Source of the DNA: Pseudomonas mendocina
GTDB taxonomy: Bacteria; Pseudomonadota; Gammaproteobacteria; Pseudomonadales; Pseudomonadaceae
NCBI RefSeq assembly: GCF_900636545.1
Contig: NZ_LR134290.1
Location: forward strand, 4,588,001-4,652,000
DNA length: 64,000 nucleotides
Reading direction: 5' to 3'
In this document: positions 52,538 through 60,944 of the stretch, piece by piece
Numbering within the stretch: the stretch's first letter is position 1
How the letters are laid out: each line of letters starts with the position of its first letter
The notes under the pieces: model-generated
What the model saw: only the letters and a program-made list of their open reading frames with translations
Told to the model about the DNA's origin: nothing
The model's database searches: none
Translations under genes and position numbers: made by a program

Positions 52538-53788
52538 TCAGTGCGCTACACCGGCTGCGCCGTGCTCGTCGATCAGCGCACCGTTGTGGAAGCGCTCGAT
52601 GGAGAAGGCCTTGGCCAGTGGATGCATCTCGCCCTTGGCCAGGCTGGCCGCGAACACGTTGCCCGAGCCCGGCGTGGCCTTGAAGCCGCCGGTACCCCAA
52701 CCGCAGTTGAAGTACAGGTTCTTCACCGGCGTCTTGGCGATGATCGGGCAGGCGTCCGGCGTGGTGTCGACGATGCCGCCCCACTGGCGGTTCATGCGTA
52801 CGCGCGAGAGCACCGGGAACATCTCGACGATGGCCTGCAGGGTGTGTTCGATGGTCGGGTAGGAACCGCGCTGGCCGTAGCCGTTGTAGCCGTCGATGCC
52901 GGCGCCGATGACCAGGTCGCCCTTGTCCGATTGGCTGATGTAGCCGTGCACGGCGTTGGACATGATCACGGTGTCGATGATCGGCTTGATCGGCTCGGAG
53001 ACCAGTGCCTGCAGCGGGTGCGATTCCAGCGGCAGGCGGAAGCCGGCGAGCTTGGCCAGGTGCCCGGAGTTACCGGCAGCGACCACACCGACGCGCTTGG
53101 CACCAATGAAGCCCTTGCTGGTTTCCACACCGATCACCGCGCCGTTTTCCTTACGGAAACCGATCACTTCGGTCTGCTGGATCAGGTCGACGCCCAGGGC
53201 GTCGGCGGCGCGGGCAAAGCCCCAGGCCACGGCATCGTGGCGGGCCACGCCGCCACGGCGCTGCAGCGAAGCGCCAAGAATCGGGTAACGGGTGTTCTTT
53301 GAGCAATCCAGGTAGGGGATCATCTCCGCCACCTGCTTGGCATCCACCACCTCGCCGTCAATACCGTTGAGGCGGTTGGCGCTGACGCGGCGCTCGATGT
53401 CACGCATGTCCTGCAGGGTGTGGCCGAGGTTGAACACGCCACGCTGGGAGAACATGACGTTGTAGTTGAGGTCCTGGGACAGACCTTCCCACAGTTTCAT
53501 CGCATGTTCGTAGAGGTGCGCGGACTCGTCCCACAGGTAGTTGGAACGCACGATGGTGGTGTTGCGCGCGGTGTTGCCGCCGCCCAGCCAGCCCTTCTCC
53601 ACCACGGCGACGTTCTTCACGCCGAATTCCTTGGCCAGGTAATAGGCCGTGGCCAGGCCGTGGCCACCACCGCCGACAATGACCACGTCGTAAACCGGCT
53701 TGGGCGTTGGATTACGCCACATGCGCTGCCAGTTCTCATGATGGCTGAACGAGTGCTTGAACAGGCCGAAGCCGGAATAACGTTGCAT
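52538..53788 (-). CDS. soxB: Sarcosine oxidase beta subunit
   Basis: A protein of 416 residues, FAD-dependent DAO family: dinucleotide motif DVVIVGGGGHGLATAYYLAK (about residue 33), MQRYSGFGLFKHSFSHHENW start, and the C-terminal NCGWGTGGFKATPGSGNVFA flavin-binding region. It carries the sarcosine oxidation site and covalent flavin in the SoxBDAG complex. Of two ATGs, the second (53788) is better placed relative to GGAG. Confidence 0.95.
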   Translation of the reverse strand: MQRYSGFGLFKHSFSHHENWQRMWRNPTPKPVYDVVIVGGGGHGLATAYYLAKEFGVKNVAVVEKGWLGGGNTARNTTIVRSNYLWDESAHLYEHAMKLWEGLSQDLNYNVMFSQRGVFNLGHTLQDMRDIERRVSANRLNGIDGEVVDAKQVAEMIPYLDCSKNTRYPILGASLQRRGGVARHDAVAWGFARAADALGVDLIQQTEVIGFRKENGAVIGVETSKGFIGAKRVGVVAAGNSGHLAKLAGFRLPLESHPLQALVSEPIKPIIDTVIMSNAVHGYISQSDKGDLVIGAGIDGYNGYGQRGSYPTIEHTLQAIVEMFPVLSRVRMNRQWGGIVDTTPDACPIIAKTPVKNLYFNCGWGTGGFKATPGSGNVFAASLAKGEMHPLAKAFSIERFHNGALIDEHGAAGVAH

Positions 53789-53811
53789 GGGCATGCTCCA
53801 GGGTTCTACTG

Positions 53812-53835
53812 CCCTCTCGCGACTGCGCGAGAGGG
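53812..53835 (-). repeat. 10-bp hairpin between glyA1 and soxB
   Basis: CCCTCTCGCG-actg-CGCGAGAGGG, a perfect stem within the 66-bp glyA1–soxB gap, related to the hairpin at 52509. No T-run; probably a processing or stability element. Confidence 0.7.
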
Positions 53836-53854
53836 ACCGAGAGAGAGGGTTGGC

Positions 53855-55108
53855 TTAGCGATAGACCGGGTAATCCGCGCACAGCCCGGCCACCAGCTTG
53901 GCCACCTGCGCCTCGACATCGGCATCGCCGAGGTGGTCGAGGATGTCGCAGATCCAGCCCGCCAGTGCCTGGCACTGGGCGACCTTGAAACCACGGGTGG
54001 TCACGGCCGGGGTACCGATGCGGATGCCCGAGGTCACGAACGGCGATTGCGGGTCGTTCGGCACGGCGTTCTTGTTCACGGTGATGCCGGCGCGGCCAAG
54101 GGCAGCATCGGCTTCCTTGCCGGTCAGGCCCTGCTTGATCAGGCTGAGCAGGAACAGGTGATTGTCGGTGCCACCGGAGACCACTTCGAAGCCGCGCTCG
54201 ACGAAGACCTTGGCCATGGCCTGGGCGTTGTCGATAACCTGCTGCTGATAGGCCTTGAACTCAGGCTCCATGGCTTCCTTGAAGCACACCGCCTTGGCGG
54301 CGATCACGTGCATCAGCGGGCCGCCCTGGGCACCCGGGAATACGGCGGAGTTGATCTTCTTCTCGATCTCTTCATTGGCCTTGGCCAGGATCAGACCGCC
54401 ACGCGGGCCGCGCAGGGTCTTGTGGGTAGTGGTGGTGACCACATCGGCGAAGGGAATCGGGTTCGGATACAGGCCAGCGGCGACCAGACCCGCCACGTGC
54501 GCCATGTCGACGAACAGCAGCGCGCCGACCTTGTCGGCGATGGCGCGGAAGCGCGGGAAATCCAGGGTCTTGGAATAGGCGGAGAAGCCGGCAACGATCA
54601 TCTTCGGCTTGTGCTCCACGGCCAGACGCTCGACCTCGTCGTAGTCGATCAGGCCGGTGGCAGGGTTCAGACCATACTGCACGGCGTTGTACAGCTTGCC
54701 CGAGGACGACACCTTGGCACCGTGGGTCAGGTGGCCACCGTGGGCCAGGCTCATGCCGAGAATGGTGTCACCGGCATTGAGTAGCGCCAGGTAGACAGCG
54801 GCGTTGGCGGACGAACCGGAGTGCGGCTGGACGTTGGCGAAGTCGGCGCCGAACAGTTGCTTGGCACGGTCGATGGCGAGTTGCTCGACCTTGTCGACGT
54901 ACTCACAGCCACCGTAGTAGCGCTTGCCCGGGTAGCCTTCGGCGTACTTGTTGGTCAGGCCGCTGCCTTGCGCTTCCATCACGCGCTGGCTGCAGTAGTT
55001 TTCCGAGGCGATCAGCTCGATGTGCTCTTCCTGACGGCGTTCTTCCTGATTGATCGCCGCGAGCAACTCGTCGTCGTAACCCTGAATCTGATCTTGCTTG
55101 CTGAACAT
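53855..55108 (-). CDS. glyA: Serine hydroxymethyltransferase GlyA (sox-linked copy)
   Basis: A protein of 417 residues, PLP enzyme interconverting serine and glycine with THF/methylene-THF. PLP-lysine motif [20 protein letters not shown] (Lys about residue 229). Typical start [20 protein letters not shown]. As first gene of the sarcosine operon it turns glycine plus methylene-THF, both made by SoxBDAG, into serine. AGGAGAG precedes the ATG. It corresponds to glyA1 of P. aeruginosa by context. Confidence 0.96.
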   Translation of the reverse strand: MFSKQDQIQGYDDELLAAINQEERRQEEHIELIASENYCSQRVMEAQGSGLTNKYAEGYPGKRYYGGCEYVDKVEQLAIDRAKQLFGADFANVQPHSGSSANAAVYLALLNAGDTILGMSLAHGGHLTHGAKVSSSGKLYNAVQYGLNPATGLIDYDEVERLAVEHKPKMIVAGFSAYSKTLDFPRFRAIADKVGALLFVDMAHVAGLVAAGLYPNPIPFADVVTTTTHKTLRGPRGGLILAKANEEIEKKINSAVFPGAQGGPLMHVIAAKAVCFKEAMEPEFKAYQQQVIDNAQAMAKVFVERGFEVVSGGTDNHLFLLSLIKQGLTGKEADAALGRAGITVNKNAVPNDPQSPFVTSGIRIGTPAVTTRGFKVAQCQALAGWICDILDHLGDADVEAQVAKLVAGLCADYPVYR

Positions 55109-55232
55109 CTCGACTCTCCTGCAGCGCCTGTAGGCGGCGGTCTTGGACTAACGGGCCGGCAAGGCCCTGTGCAGCGATGGTAGGGCCGGCCCTGCCCGCC
55201 CAAATGCCTGCCAACGCCGCGAGAGCATTTGT

Positions 55233-55254
55233 TTGCGACATGGCCCTGTCGCAA
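55233..55254 (-). promoter_or_regulatory. Candidate operator of the glyA1–sox operon
   Basis: TTGCGACA-n6-TGTCGCAA is a perfect 8-bp dyad, 125 bases upstream of the glyA ATG. A further TGTCG half-site lies at 55276–55280. The hexamer TGTCGC also occurs several times in the gbcB–gbcA promoter region. AraC-type regulators GbdR and SouR are known to control these genes in Pseudomonas; which one binds here is not shown by sequence. Confidence 0.5.
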
Positions 55255-55308
55255 TCAGGCGCGTCGATATGAGCCTGTCGTTTTGCGCACAAATCACGGG
55301 GATCAAGC

Positions 55309-55738
55309 TGTGGATAAACCGTGTATACAGCGCGCCACCGCAGAGCCGGCGAGGCCGCCAGAAGAAAGATCATTTCCTGATCGATATCAAATAGTTAGCA
55401 AAGCAAGCCATGCACAGAAGCAGTGGACGAGCCTGTGGAAAAGCTGTCGACCGATGGCTGCAGCGCTCACCCGCTCTATGCTTGGCGCACGAGGTCGGTA
55501 TCTGCACACTGGAGCAGGCCGCACGGCTTATCCACCCGCGACACCTGAGGAGACGGGAAACGGCTGGGGATATACACAGAAGATGTGGATGAACGTGTGC
55601 ATAGCCTGTTCGACACAGGCGCAACGACAGCGCTGCCGCGGCCTTCCGAGAGATGACTAAAAATCGAACAGGATCAATAAGTTGGCTTTGGCTTGTGCAC
55701 AAATGCTGTGGGCGGGGTTGTGCACTGGCTGTGGAAAG
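55309..55738. other. Cluster of DnaA-box-like 9-mers in the glyA1 upstream region
   Basis: Within the 693-bp gap between glyA and the next gene: TGTGGATAA (55309–55317, perfect DnaA box), TGTGGAAAA (55434–55442, fits the relaxed TTWTNCACA), TTATCCACC (55528–55536), ATATACACA (55570–55578), TGTGGATGA (55584–55592), TTGTGCACAA (55693–55702) and TGTGGAAAG (55730–55738), each with at most one mismatch to the relaxed consensus. GATC sites and an AT-richer stretch lie at about 55366–55410. Bases 55657–55706 are an inverted copy of the rarD–gcvR module. No ORF is supported here. Confidence 0.6.
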
Positions 55739-55746
55739 ACGCCGCC

Positions 55747-55773
55747 AGGCCAGAGCCCATGGGGCTCTGGCCT
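55747..55773 (-). terminator. 12-bp hairpin after the small secreted-protein gene
   Basis: AGGCCAGAGCCC (55747–55758) pairs with GGGCTCTGGCCT (55762–55773), loop ATG. It lies 29 bases past the stop of the minus-strand gene; only a weak T-rich stretch follows, so terminator function is likely but not certain. Confidence 0.5.
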
Positions 55774-55801
55774 GCATGCGCACTAATCACTCAATAGGCG
55801 A

Positions 55802-56101
55802 TTACGGCTTGAGCTTGCCGCTGCAGCTGCTGGACGCATTCACCAGGCGTTGCTGCATGGCAGGATCGGGAGGCGATTGACGGGTCATGGCCTGCAGTTC
55901 AGCTTCACTGAACTCCTCACTGACCTTGGTTGCAGCACAGTCGCAATACGCTCGCAATTGGGGCTCCTCATATCCCGCCGGCGCGCCAGCGATGCACTGC
56001 TGAACGAACTCGGTCTTGGCGTTATCCGACCACTCGGCAGCGGAAACGGGCAGCGCCACAGCCAGCGGCAGGGCAAGGGCGAGCAGGTGACGATAAGTCA
56101 T
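55802..56101 (-). CDS. Small secreted cysteine-containing protein of unknown function
   Basis: A protein of 99 residues: signal peptide (about 1–21, ending VSA before AEWSDN), then a mature part with four cysteines (QQCIAGAP, AYCDCAATKV, SSCSGK) suggesting two disulfides or metal binding. It has a helical, acidic middle (EEFSEAELQAMTRQ). The start MTYRHLLALA follows AAGGAGTG; the longer ORF to 56173 is not supported. It occupies the PA5414-like position between ltaA and glyA1. Function unknown. Confidence 0.8.
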   Translation of the reverse strand: MTYRHLLALALPLAVALPVSAAEWSDNAKTEFVQQCIAGAPAGYEEPQLRAYCDCAATKVSEEFSEAELQAMTRQSPPDPAMQQRLVNASSSCSGKLKP

Positions 56102-56340
56102 ATGACACTCCTTCTCTTGATTGCGAAGGGCGGATCGAGTGCCGCCCTCTGGTAGGTGTGAACCCTGCAGCAAGCCTCAAGTTCCATCTCCAAGCCGAAC
56201 GACCGTTCGCGAACCGACCAGGCAGTACGCATCAGCGCAACAACTCGTCGCCGCAGCGGACGTCTGGACAGCGGCTCAGGGAGTAAAGTGCACGCTTTGT
56301 CGGCGGACCTGCCGGCAGGCTTTTCAGAAGGAACGCATCC

Positions 56341-57378
56341 ATGCCCGACAATGCCCAGCAATTCGCCAGTGACAACTACTCCGGCATCTGTCCCGAAGCC
56401 TGGGCCGCCATGGCCGAGGCCAACCAGGGCCACCAGCGTGCCTACGGCGATGACGAATGGACGGCCCGTGCCGCCGACCACTTCCGCCGCCTGTTCGAGA
56501 CCGACTGCGAGGTATTCTTCGCCTTCAACGGCACCGCCGCCAACTCGCTGGCCCTGGCTTCGCTGTGCCAGAGCTTCCATAGCGTGATCTGCTCGGAAAC
56601 CGCCCACGTAGAGACCGACGAGTGCGGCGCGCCGGAGTTCTTCTCCAACGGCTCCAAGCTGCTGCTGGCCAAGACTGAAAACGGCAAGCTGACGCCACAG
56701 GCGATCCGCGAAATCGCCCTCAAGCGCCAGGACATCCACTACCCGAAACCGCGTGTGGTCACCCTCACCCAGGCTACCGAAGTCGGCACCGTGTACCGCC
56801 CGGAAGAAGTCCGCGCCATCAGCCAGGTATGCAAGGAACTGAACCTGAACCTGCACATGGACGGCGCACGCTTCTCCAATGCCTGCGCCTTCCTTGGCTG
56901 CACCCCGGCCGAACTGACCTGGAAGGCAGGCGTCGACGTGCTGTGCTTCGGCGGTACCAAGAACGGCATGGCAGTGGGCGAGGCGATCATCTTCTTCAAC
57001 AAGGCACTGGCCGAGGACTTCGACTACCGCTGCAAGCAGGCCGGCCAGTTGGCCTCGAAGATGCGCTACCTGTCGGCCCCCTGGGTCGGCATCCTGCAGG
57101 ACGACGCCTGGCTGCGTTATGCCAACCACGCCAACCACTGCGCCCAGTTGCTCGCCTCGCTGGTCGAGGACGTGCCCGGTGTCAGCCTGATGTTCCCGGT
57201 TCAAGCCAACGGCGTGTTCCTGCAACTGTCGGAGCCGGCCATCGCCGCCCTCACCGCCCGCGGCTGGCGTTTCTACACCTTCATTGGCGCCGGTGGCGCG
57301 CGCTTCATGTGCTCATGGGATACCGACGAAGCACGTGTGCGTCAGCTGGCTGCGGATATCCGTGAGGTGATGGCCTGA
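56341..57378 (+). CDS. ltaA: Low-specificity L-threonine aldolase
   Basis: A protein of 345 residues, PLP-dependent, cleaving threonine/allo-threonine to glycine and acetaldehyde. PLP-lysine in VLCFGGTKNGMAVGEA (Lys about 207). Typical N-terminal part FASDNYSGICPEAWAAMAEA. AAGGAACGC precedes the ATG. It lies in the glycine/betaine cluster, linking to glyA1. Confidence 0.95.
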   Translation: MPDNAQQFASDNYSGICPEAWAAMAEANQGHQRAYGDDEWTARAADHFRRLFETDCEVFFAFNGTAANSLALASLCQSFHSVICSETAHVETDECGAPEFFSNGSKLLLAKTENGKLTPQAIREIALKRQDIHYPKPRVVTLTQATEVGTVYRPEEVRAISQVCKELNLNLHMDGARFSNACAFLGCTPAELTWKAGVDVLCFGGTKNGMAVGEAIIFFNKALAEDFDYRCKQAGQLASKMRYLSAPWVGILQDDAWLRYANHANHCAQLLASLVEDVPGVSLMFPVQANGVFLQLSEPAIAALTARGWRFYTFIGAGGARFMCSWDTDEARVRQLAADIREVMA

Positions 57379-57396
57379 CCATCCGAGCGCCCCGAG

Positions 57397-57912
57397 ATGC
57401 CCAACGCACTTAAAGCGCTCCTGCCAATATTGGCCCTTGCCGTGCTGGGGCAAGGGCATGCCATGTCGCGTCATCATGACGGCGAGGCGCGGGTTTGGGT
57501 GAACGATGGCGTGCTGTGCCTGGGAGCAGCCGAGACCTACGAGGTATCCGGCCTCCTCTCCAGCAGCGCTCGCCTCGACCAGAATCGGGTCGACCTGTAT
57601 GCGCTGCAGGTCAATCAGCCTTCGACACAGGCGTGGGAACTGAGCGCAGCGCAAGGCAAGAAGCCTTCGGCGGTGCGACTGGAACCAGGAGGCTGTATCG
57701 AGTACGGGCAGCCGCTCGCCGGCCTGGAAACCCAGGTCCCACCCAGACCTCTTGCCCCTGGCGTCTATGAGGTGTTTTTACAGGCAAGCGACCAGAAAAA
57801 TCGGCGCGCCTGGTTCTACAAACGCTTCTGCCTGACTGGCGAGGCTGGCGCCTGGATGGTCACACAGGCAAGGCGCGAGACCGGCACACAGTCCTGGCAT
57901 TGCGACGAATGA
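57397..57912 (+). CDS. Secreted protein of unknown function
   Basis: A protein of 171 residues with a signal peptide (about 1–22, LLPILALAVLGQGHAM). The mature part has about four cysteines (GVLCLG, GGCIEY, RFCLTG, SWHCDE) and a β-rich pattern (RVWVNDGVLCLGAAETYEVS; APGVYEVFLQASDQ). It is reminiscent of the small periplasmic β-proteins sometimes called T6SS-immunity-like, but the resemblance is weak. It starts 18 bases after ltaA and ends at a bidirectional terminator. Confidence 0.7.
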   Translation: MPNALKALLPILALAVLGQGHAMSRHHDGEARVWVNDGVLCLGAAETYEVSGLLSSSARLDQNRVDLYALQVNQPSTQAWELSAAQGKKPSAVRLEPGGCIEYGQPLAGLETQVPPRPLAPGVYEVFLQASDQKNRRAWFYKRFCLTGEAGAWMVTQARRETGTQSWHCDE

Positions 57913-57914
57913 TG

Positions 57915-57939
57915 AAAAGGCGGCATAGCGCCGCCTTTT
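57915..57939. terminator. Bidirectional terminator between the ltaA-side gene and gbcB
   Basis: AAAAGGCGGC-atagc-GCCGCCTTTT, a perfect 10-bp stem with T-runs on both strands, between convergent genes. Confidence 0.9.
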
Positions 57940-57968
57940 CCTTCCACTGACAACAGGCTGATCCGCGA

Positions 57969-59072
57969 TCAGTAGTCGATGGCGACATCCCCTTTCGGCA
58001 CACTGCAGCAAGACAGGATGTAGCCTTCGGCCACGTCCTCGTCGGTAATGCCGCCGTTGTGCTCCATGTCCACTTCGCCTGCCGTCTTCATAACCTTGCA
58101 GGTACCGCAGATACCCATGCCGCAGGCCTTGGGAATATGCAGACCGAGCTTGGCAGCAGCGGCATGCACGGTCTCGCCGGGCGCCACGCGAATGCTCTTG
58201 CCGGTGCTGGTGAACTCCACCTGATTGAGTTCGCCGACCGGCAACTCCGGGGCATCGGCGGCTTCGGCCGCCAGCTCCTTGACCTCGGCGCGAATCTCCG
58301 GCGGCGTCGGGCCGAAGGCTTCTTCGTGATAACGGCTCATGTCGTAGCCGGACGCTTCGAGCAGACGCTTGACCGCACTCATGTAGGGCGTCGGACCGCA
58401 GCAGAAGATCTCACGCTCGAGGTAGTCCGGCGCGATCAGCTCCAGCATCGTCTTGTTCAGGTAACCGCGGTAGCCAGCCCAGGCTTCGCCCAGGCCGTGC
58501 TTCTCGCAGATCACGTGCAGGCTGAAGTTGTTGATGCGCGCCGCCATGTGCTCCAGCTCACGCTGGTAGATGATGTCCTTCGGCGAACGGGCGCTGTGCA
58601 CGAAGACCATGTCGACGTTGGCGTTGGTGTCGTAGAACCAGCGCGCCATCGACATCACCGGAGTAATGCCGACGCCACCGGACAGATACAGCACTTTTTC
58701 GGAAGGGAAATCGATGGCGTTGAACAGCCCGACAGGGCCGTGCACCGGTACCTCGTCGCCTTCCTTGAGGTTGTCGTGCAGCCAGTTCGACACCTTGCCA
58801 CCCGGCACCCGCTTGATGGTGATGGAGAAGCTGTAGGGCACCGAAGGCGAGCTGGAAATTGTGTAGGAACGCATGATCGGCTGGCCGTCGATCTCCAGCT
58901 CCAGGGTGACGAACTGACCCGGCTTGAAGAAGAACAGCACCGGTTGATCGGCCATGAAGCAGAACGTGCGCACATCCCAGGTTTCCTGGATCACCTTGAC
59001 GCAACGCACCAGATGGCGGCCGTTGGTCCAGGTCTGAGTGGTAACCGGGTTGAGGAAGGCGTTGGTGGTCAT
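57969..59072 (-). CDS. gbcB: Glycine betaine demethylase reductase subunit GbcB
   Basis: A protein of 367 residues, ferredoxin-NAD(P)H reductase type: FAD-binding part with MRSYTISSSP, NAD(P) part with LYLSGGVGITPVMSMARWFY and FCCGPTPYM, and a C-terminal plant-type [2Fe-2S] domain with CGMGICGTCKVM and a distal cysteine in YILSCCSVP. It passes electrons to GbcA for demethylation of glycine betaine to dimethylglycine and formaldehyde. Divergent from gbcA. Confidence 0.95.
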   Translation of the reverse strand: MTTNAFLNPVTTQTWTNGRHLVRCVKVIQETWDVRTFCFMADQPVLFFFKPGQFVTLELEIDGQPIMRSYTISSSPSVPYSFSITIKRVPGGKVSNWLHDNLKEGDEVPVHGPVGLFNAIDFPSEKVLYLSGGVGITPVMSMARWFYDTNANVDMVFVHSARSPKDIIYQRELEHMAARINNFSLHVICEKHGLGEAWAGYRGYLNKTMLELIAPDYLEREIFCCGPTPYMSAVKRLLEASGYDMSRYHEEAFGPTPPEIRAEVKELAAEAADAPELPVGELNQVEFTSTGKSIRVAPGETVHAAAAKLGLHIPKACGMGICGTCKVMKTAGEVDMEHNGGITDEDVAEGYILSCCSVPKGDVAIDY

Positions 59073-59107
59073 GAACAGCTCTCCACGCGGCCGGATATCG
59101 GCCTATA

Positions 59108-59229
59108 TGTCGCGGATTGTGCGAAAGGCCGCCGGCCGTCATTTATCTGCCAGCGACATCCGCATGCTTATCGCGACCTGCCTGATAGCACGGGGCCTGG
59201 CGCGTCGGAAACGAATCCAGCCATGTCGC
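59108..59229. promoter_or_regulatory. Shared promoter region of gbcB and gbcA with repeated TGTCGC half-sites
   Basis: TGTCGC or its complement occurs at 59108–59113, 59153–59158 and 59224–59229 in the 315-bp divergent gap, with the near match ATCGCGACC around 59170. The same hexamer forms the dyad upstream of glyA1. These may be half-sites of the AraC-type betaine regulator GbdR; that is inference from repetition and known control of these genes. Confidence 0.45.
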
Positions 59230-59387
59230 CCATGGATAAGGTTTACCCGTGCGCCGGATCCACACTCCGCCTCACCAAGCATGTACGCCCTTATGCAGGC
59301 GGCAGCGATTGATCGACACCTTGCGGCACATACCGTATCAGCCACTTTTTCCGGCAGGCGCGCCGCGCCCGCCATTGAGGAGCCAAC

Positions 59388-60680
59388 ATGGACTGCACCC
59401 AAAACCTGAGCCTGGGCGACCCGCTAGAGCCCGTCCGCAAGGCCACTGCCCAGATGCTGCACGAGCGCGACCACACCTTCTCGCTGCCGCAGCCGTTCTA
59501 TAACGACGAGCGCCTGTTCCAGGTCGACATGCAGGAGATCTTCCACAAGGAATGGCTGATCGCCGGCATGACCTGCGAGATCCCGGCCAAGGGCAACTTC
59601 CTCACCGTGCAGATCGGCGATAACCCGATCCTGGTGATCCGCGGCGCCGAAGGCCAGATCCACGCTTTCCACAACGTCTGCCGCCACCGCGGTTCGCGCC
59701 TGTGCGTCAGCGACAAGGGCAAGGTTGCCAAACTGGTGTGCCCTTACCATCAGTGGACCTACGAGCTGGACGGCCGCCTGCTGTTCGCCGGCACCGAAAT
59801 GGGCGCCGACTTCGACCTCAAGGACTACAGCCTCAAGCCCGTGCAGTGCAAGACCGCTGGCGGCTTCATCTTCATCAGCCTGGCGGAAAACCCGCCGGCC
59901 ATCGACGAATTCCTCGCGACCCTGGCTCACTACATGGAGCCGTACGACATGGAGAACACCAAGGTCGCAGTGCAGAGCACCATGCGTGAGCAGGCGAACT
60001 GGAAACTGGTGATCGAGAACAACCGCGAGTGCTACCACTGCAACGGCTCGCACCCTGAGCTGCTCAACACCCTCCTGGAATGGGACGACGTCACCGACCC
60101 GCGCGCCAGCCAGGCATTCAAGGATCAGGTCGCCGAGTGCACCACCCGCTGGGACAGGGACAAGATCCCCTACGCCCACGCCAGCTTCGGCCTGCGCAAC
60201 CGCATCGTGCGCATGCCGCTGCTCAAGGGCACCGTATCCATGACCATGGACGGCAAGCAGGGCAGCAAGAAGCTCATGGGCCGCATCACCGACCCTGATC
60301 TGGGCTCCATGCGCATCCTGCACCTGCCGCACTCGTGGAACCACTGCATGGGCGATCACCTGATCAACTTCACCGTGTGGCCGATCAGCGCCCAAGAGAC
60401 AATCGTCGTCACCAAGTGGCTGGTACACAAGGATGCGGTCGAAGGCGTCGACTACGACGTGGCACGCCTGCGCGAAGTCTGGGACGCCACCAACGACCAG
60501 GATCGCCGTCTGGGCGAAGAGAACCAGCGCGGCATCAACTCCACCGCCTACCAGCCTGGCCCGTACTCCAAGACCTACGAGTTCGGCGTGATCAACTTCC
60601 TCGACTGGTACAGCGAGCGCATGCTCAACAACCTCGACGACACCCCGGCGCAGAACCTGCGTCAGGTAGCAGGCGAGTGA
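59388..60680 (+). CDS. gbcA: Glycine betaine demethylase oxygenase subunit GbcA
   Basis: A protein of 430 residues, Rieske non-haem iron oxygenase. Rieske ligands Cys98, His100, Cys118, His121 (NVCRHRGSRLC … LVCPYHQW). Mononuclear iron region ENNRECYHCNGSHPELL with two histidines. It oxidatively removes a methyl group from glycine betaine, with electrons from GbcB. The ATG follows GAGGAG. Its stop overlaps a 24-residue ORF by one base. Confidence 0.96.
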   Translation: MDCTQNLSLGDPLEPVRKATAQMLHERDHTFSLPQPFYNDERLFQVDMQEIFHKEWLIAGMTCEIPAKGNFLTVQIGDNPILVIRGAEGQIHAFHNVCRHRGSRLCVSDKGKVAKLVCPYHQWTYELDGRLLFAGTEMGADFDLKDYSLKPVQCKTAGGFIFISLAENPPAIDEFLATLAHYMEPYDMENTKVAVQSTMREQANWKLVIENNRECYHCNGSHPELLNTLLEWDDVTDPRASQAFKDQVAECTTRWDRDKIPYAHASFGLRNRIVRMPLLKGTVSMTMDGKQGSKKLMGRITDPDLGSMRILHLPHSWNHCMGDHLINFTVWPISAQETIVVTKWLVHKDAVEGVDYDVARLREVWDATNDQDRRLGEENQRGINSTAYQPGPYSKTYEFGVINFLDWYSERMLNNLDDTPAQNLRQVAGE

Positions 60681-60754
60681 TGACGCTCAGCCTGCTGGTG
60701 CTGATCGGGCTAACACTCTACGCAGTGCTGGCCTGCAGACCCGACACGCGCTGA
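60680..60754 (+). CDS. 24-residue membrane microprotein coupled to gbcA
   Basis: An ORF of 24 codons plus stop whose ATG overlaps the gbcA TGA by one base (TGATG). The product begins MTLSLLVLIGLTLYAVLAC and ends in a basic tail RPDTR: one hydrophobic span with a positive C-terminus. It is followed at once by the operon terminator, so it is the last open frame of the gbcA message. It could anchor or modulate the GbcAB enzyme or a transporter; no homologue known to me. Confidence 0.5.
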   Translation: MTLSLLVLIGLTLYAVLACRPDTR

Positions 60755-60765
60755 GCAACACCGCG

Positions 60766-60795
60766 AACCCCGGCCTCCGTAGCGCCGGGGTTTGC
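60766..60795 (+). terminator. Terminator of gbcA and the microprotein ORF
   Basis: AACCCCGGC (60766–60774), 9-base loop, GCCGGGGTT (60784–60792), then TGCATTT. A strong stem with a weak T-run. Confidence 0.75.
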
Positions 60796-60944
60796 ATTTA
60801 TAGCGACCGAGAGTCGATCGCTTGCGAAAAATTAATAGACCGACATGGCCATTGGCCACAAAACTTGTGGCAAATTAACCGGGCATAACAAAACAAGGCC
60901 GCCGCAAAGGCAGTCGGATCTCCCCACGGCTGGAAGCCATCCTC

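Noticed and set aside
55309-55738. Main chromosomal origin oriC
   Set aside because: No dnaA, rpmH, rnpA or gidA in the window; only a secondary or titration role is considered.
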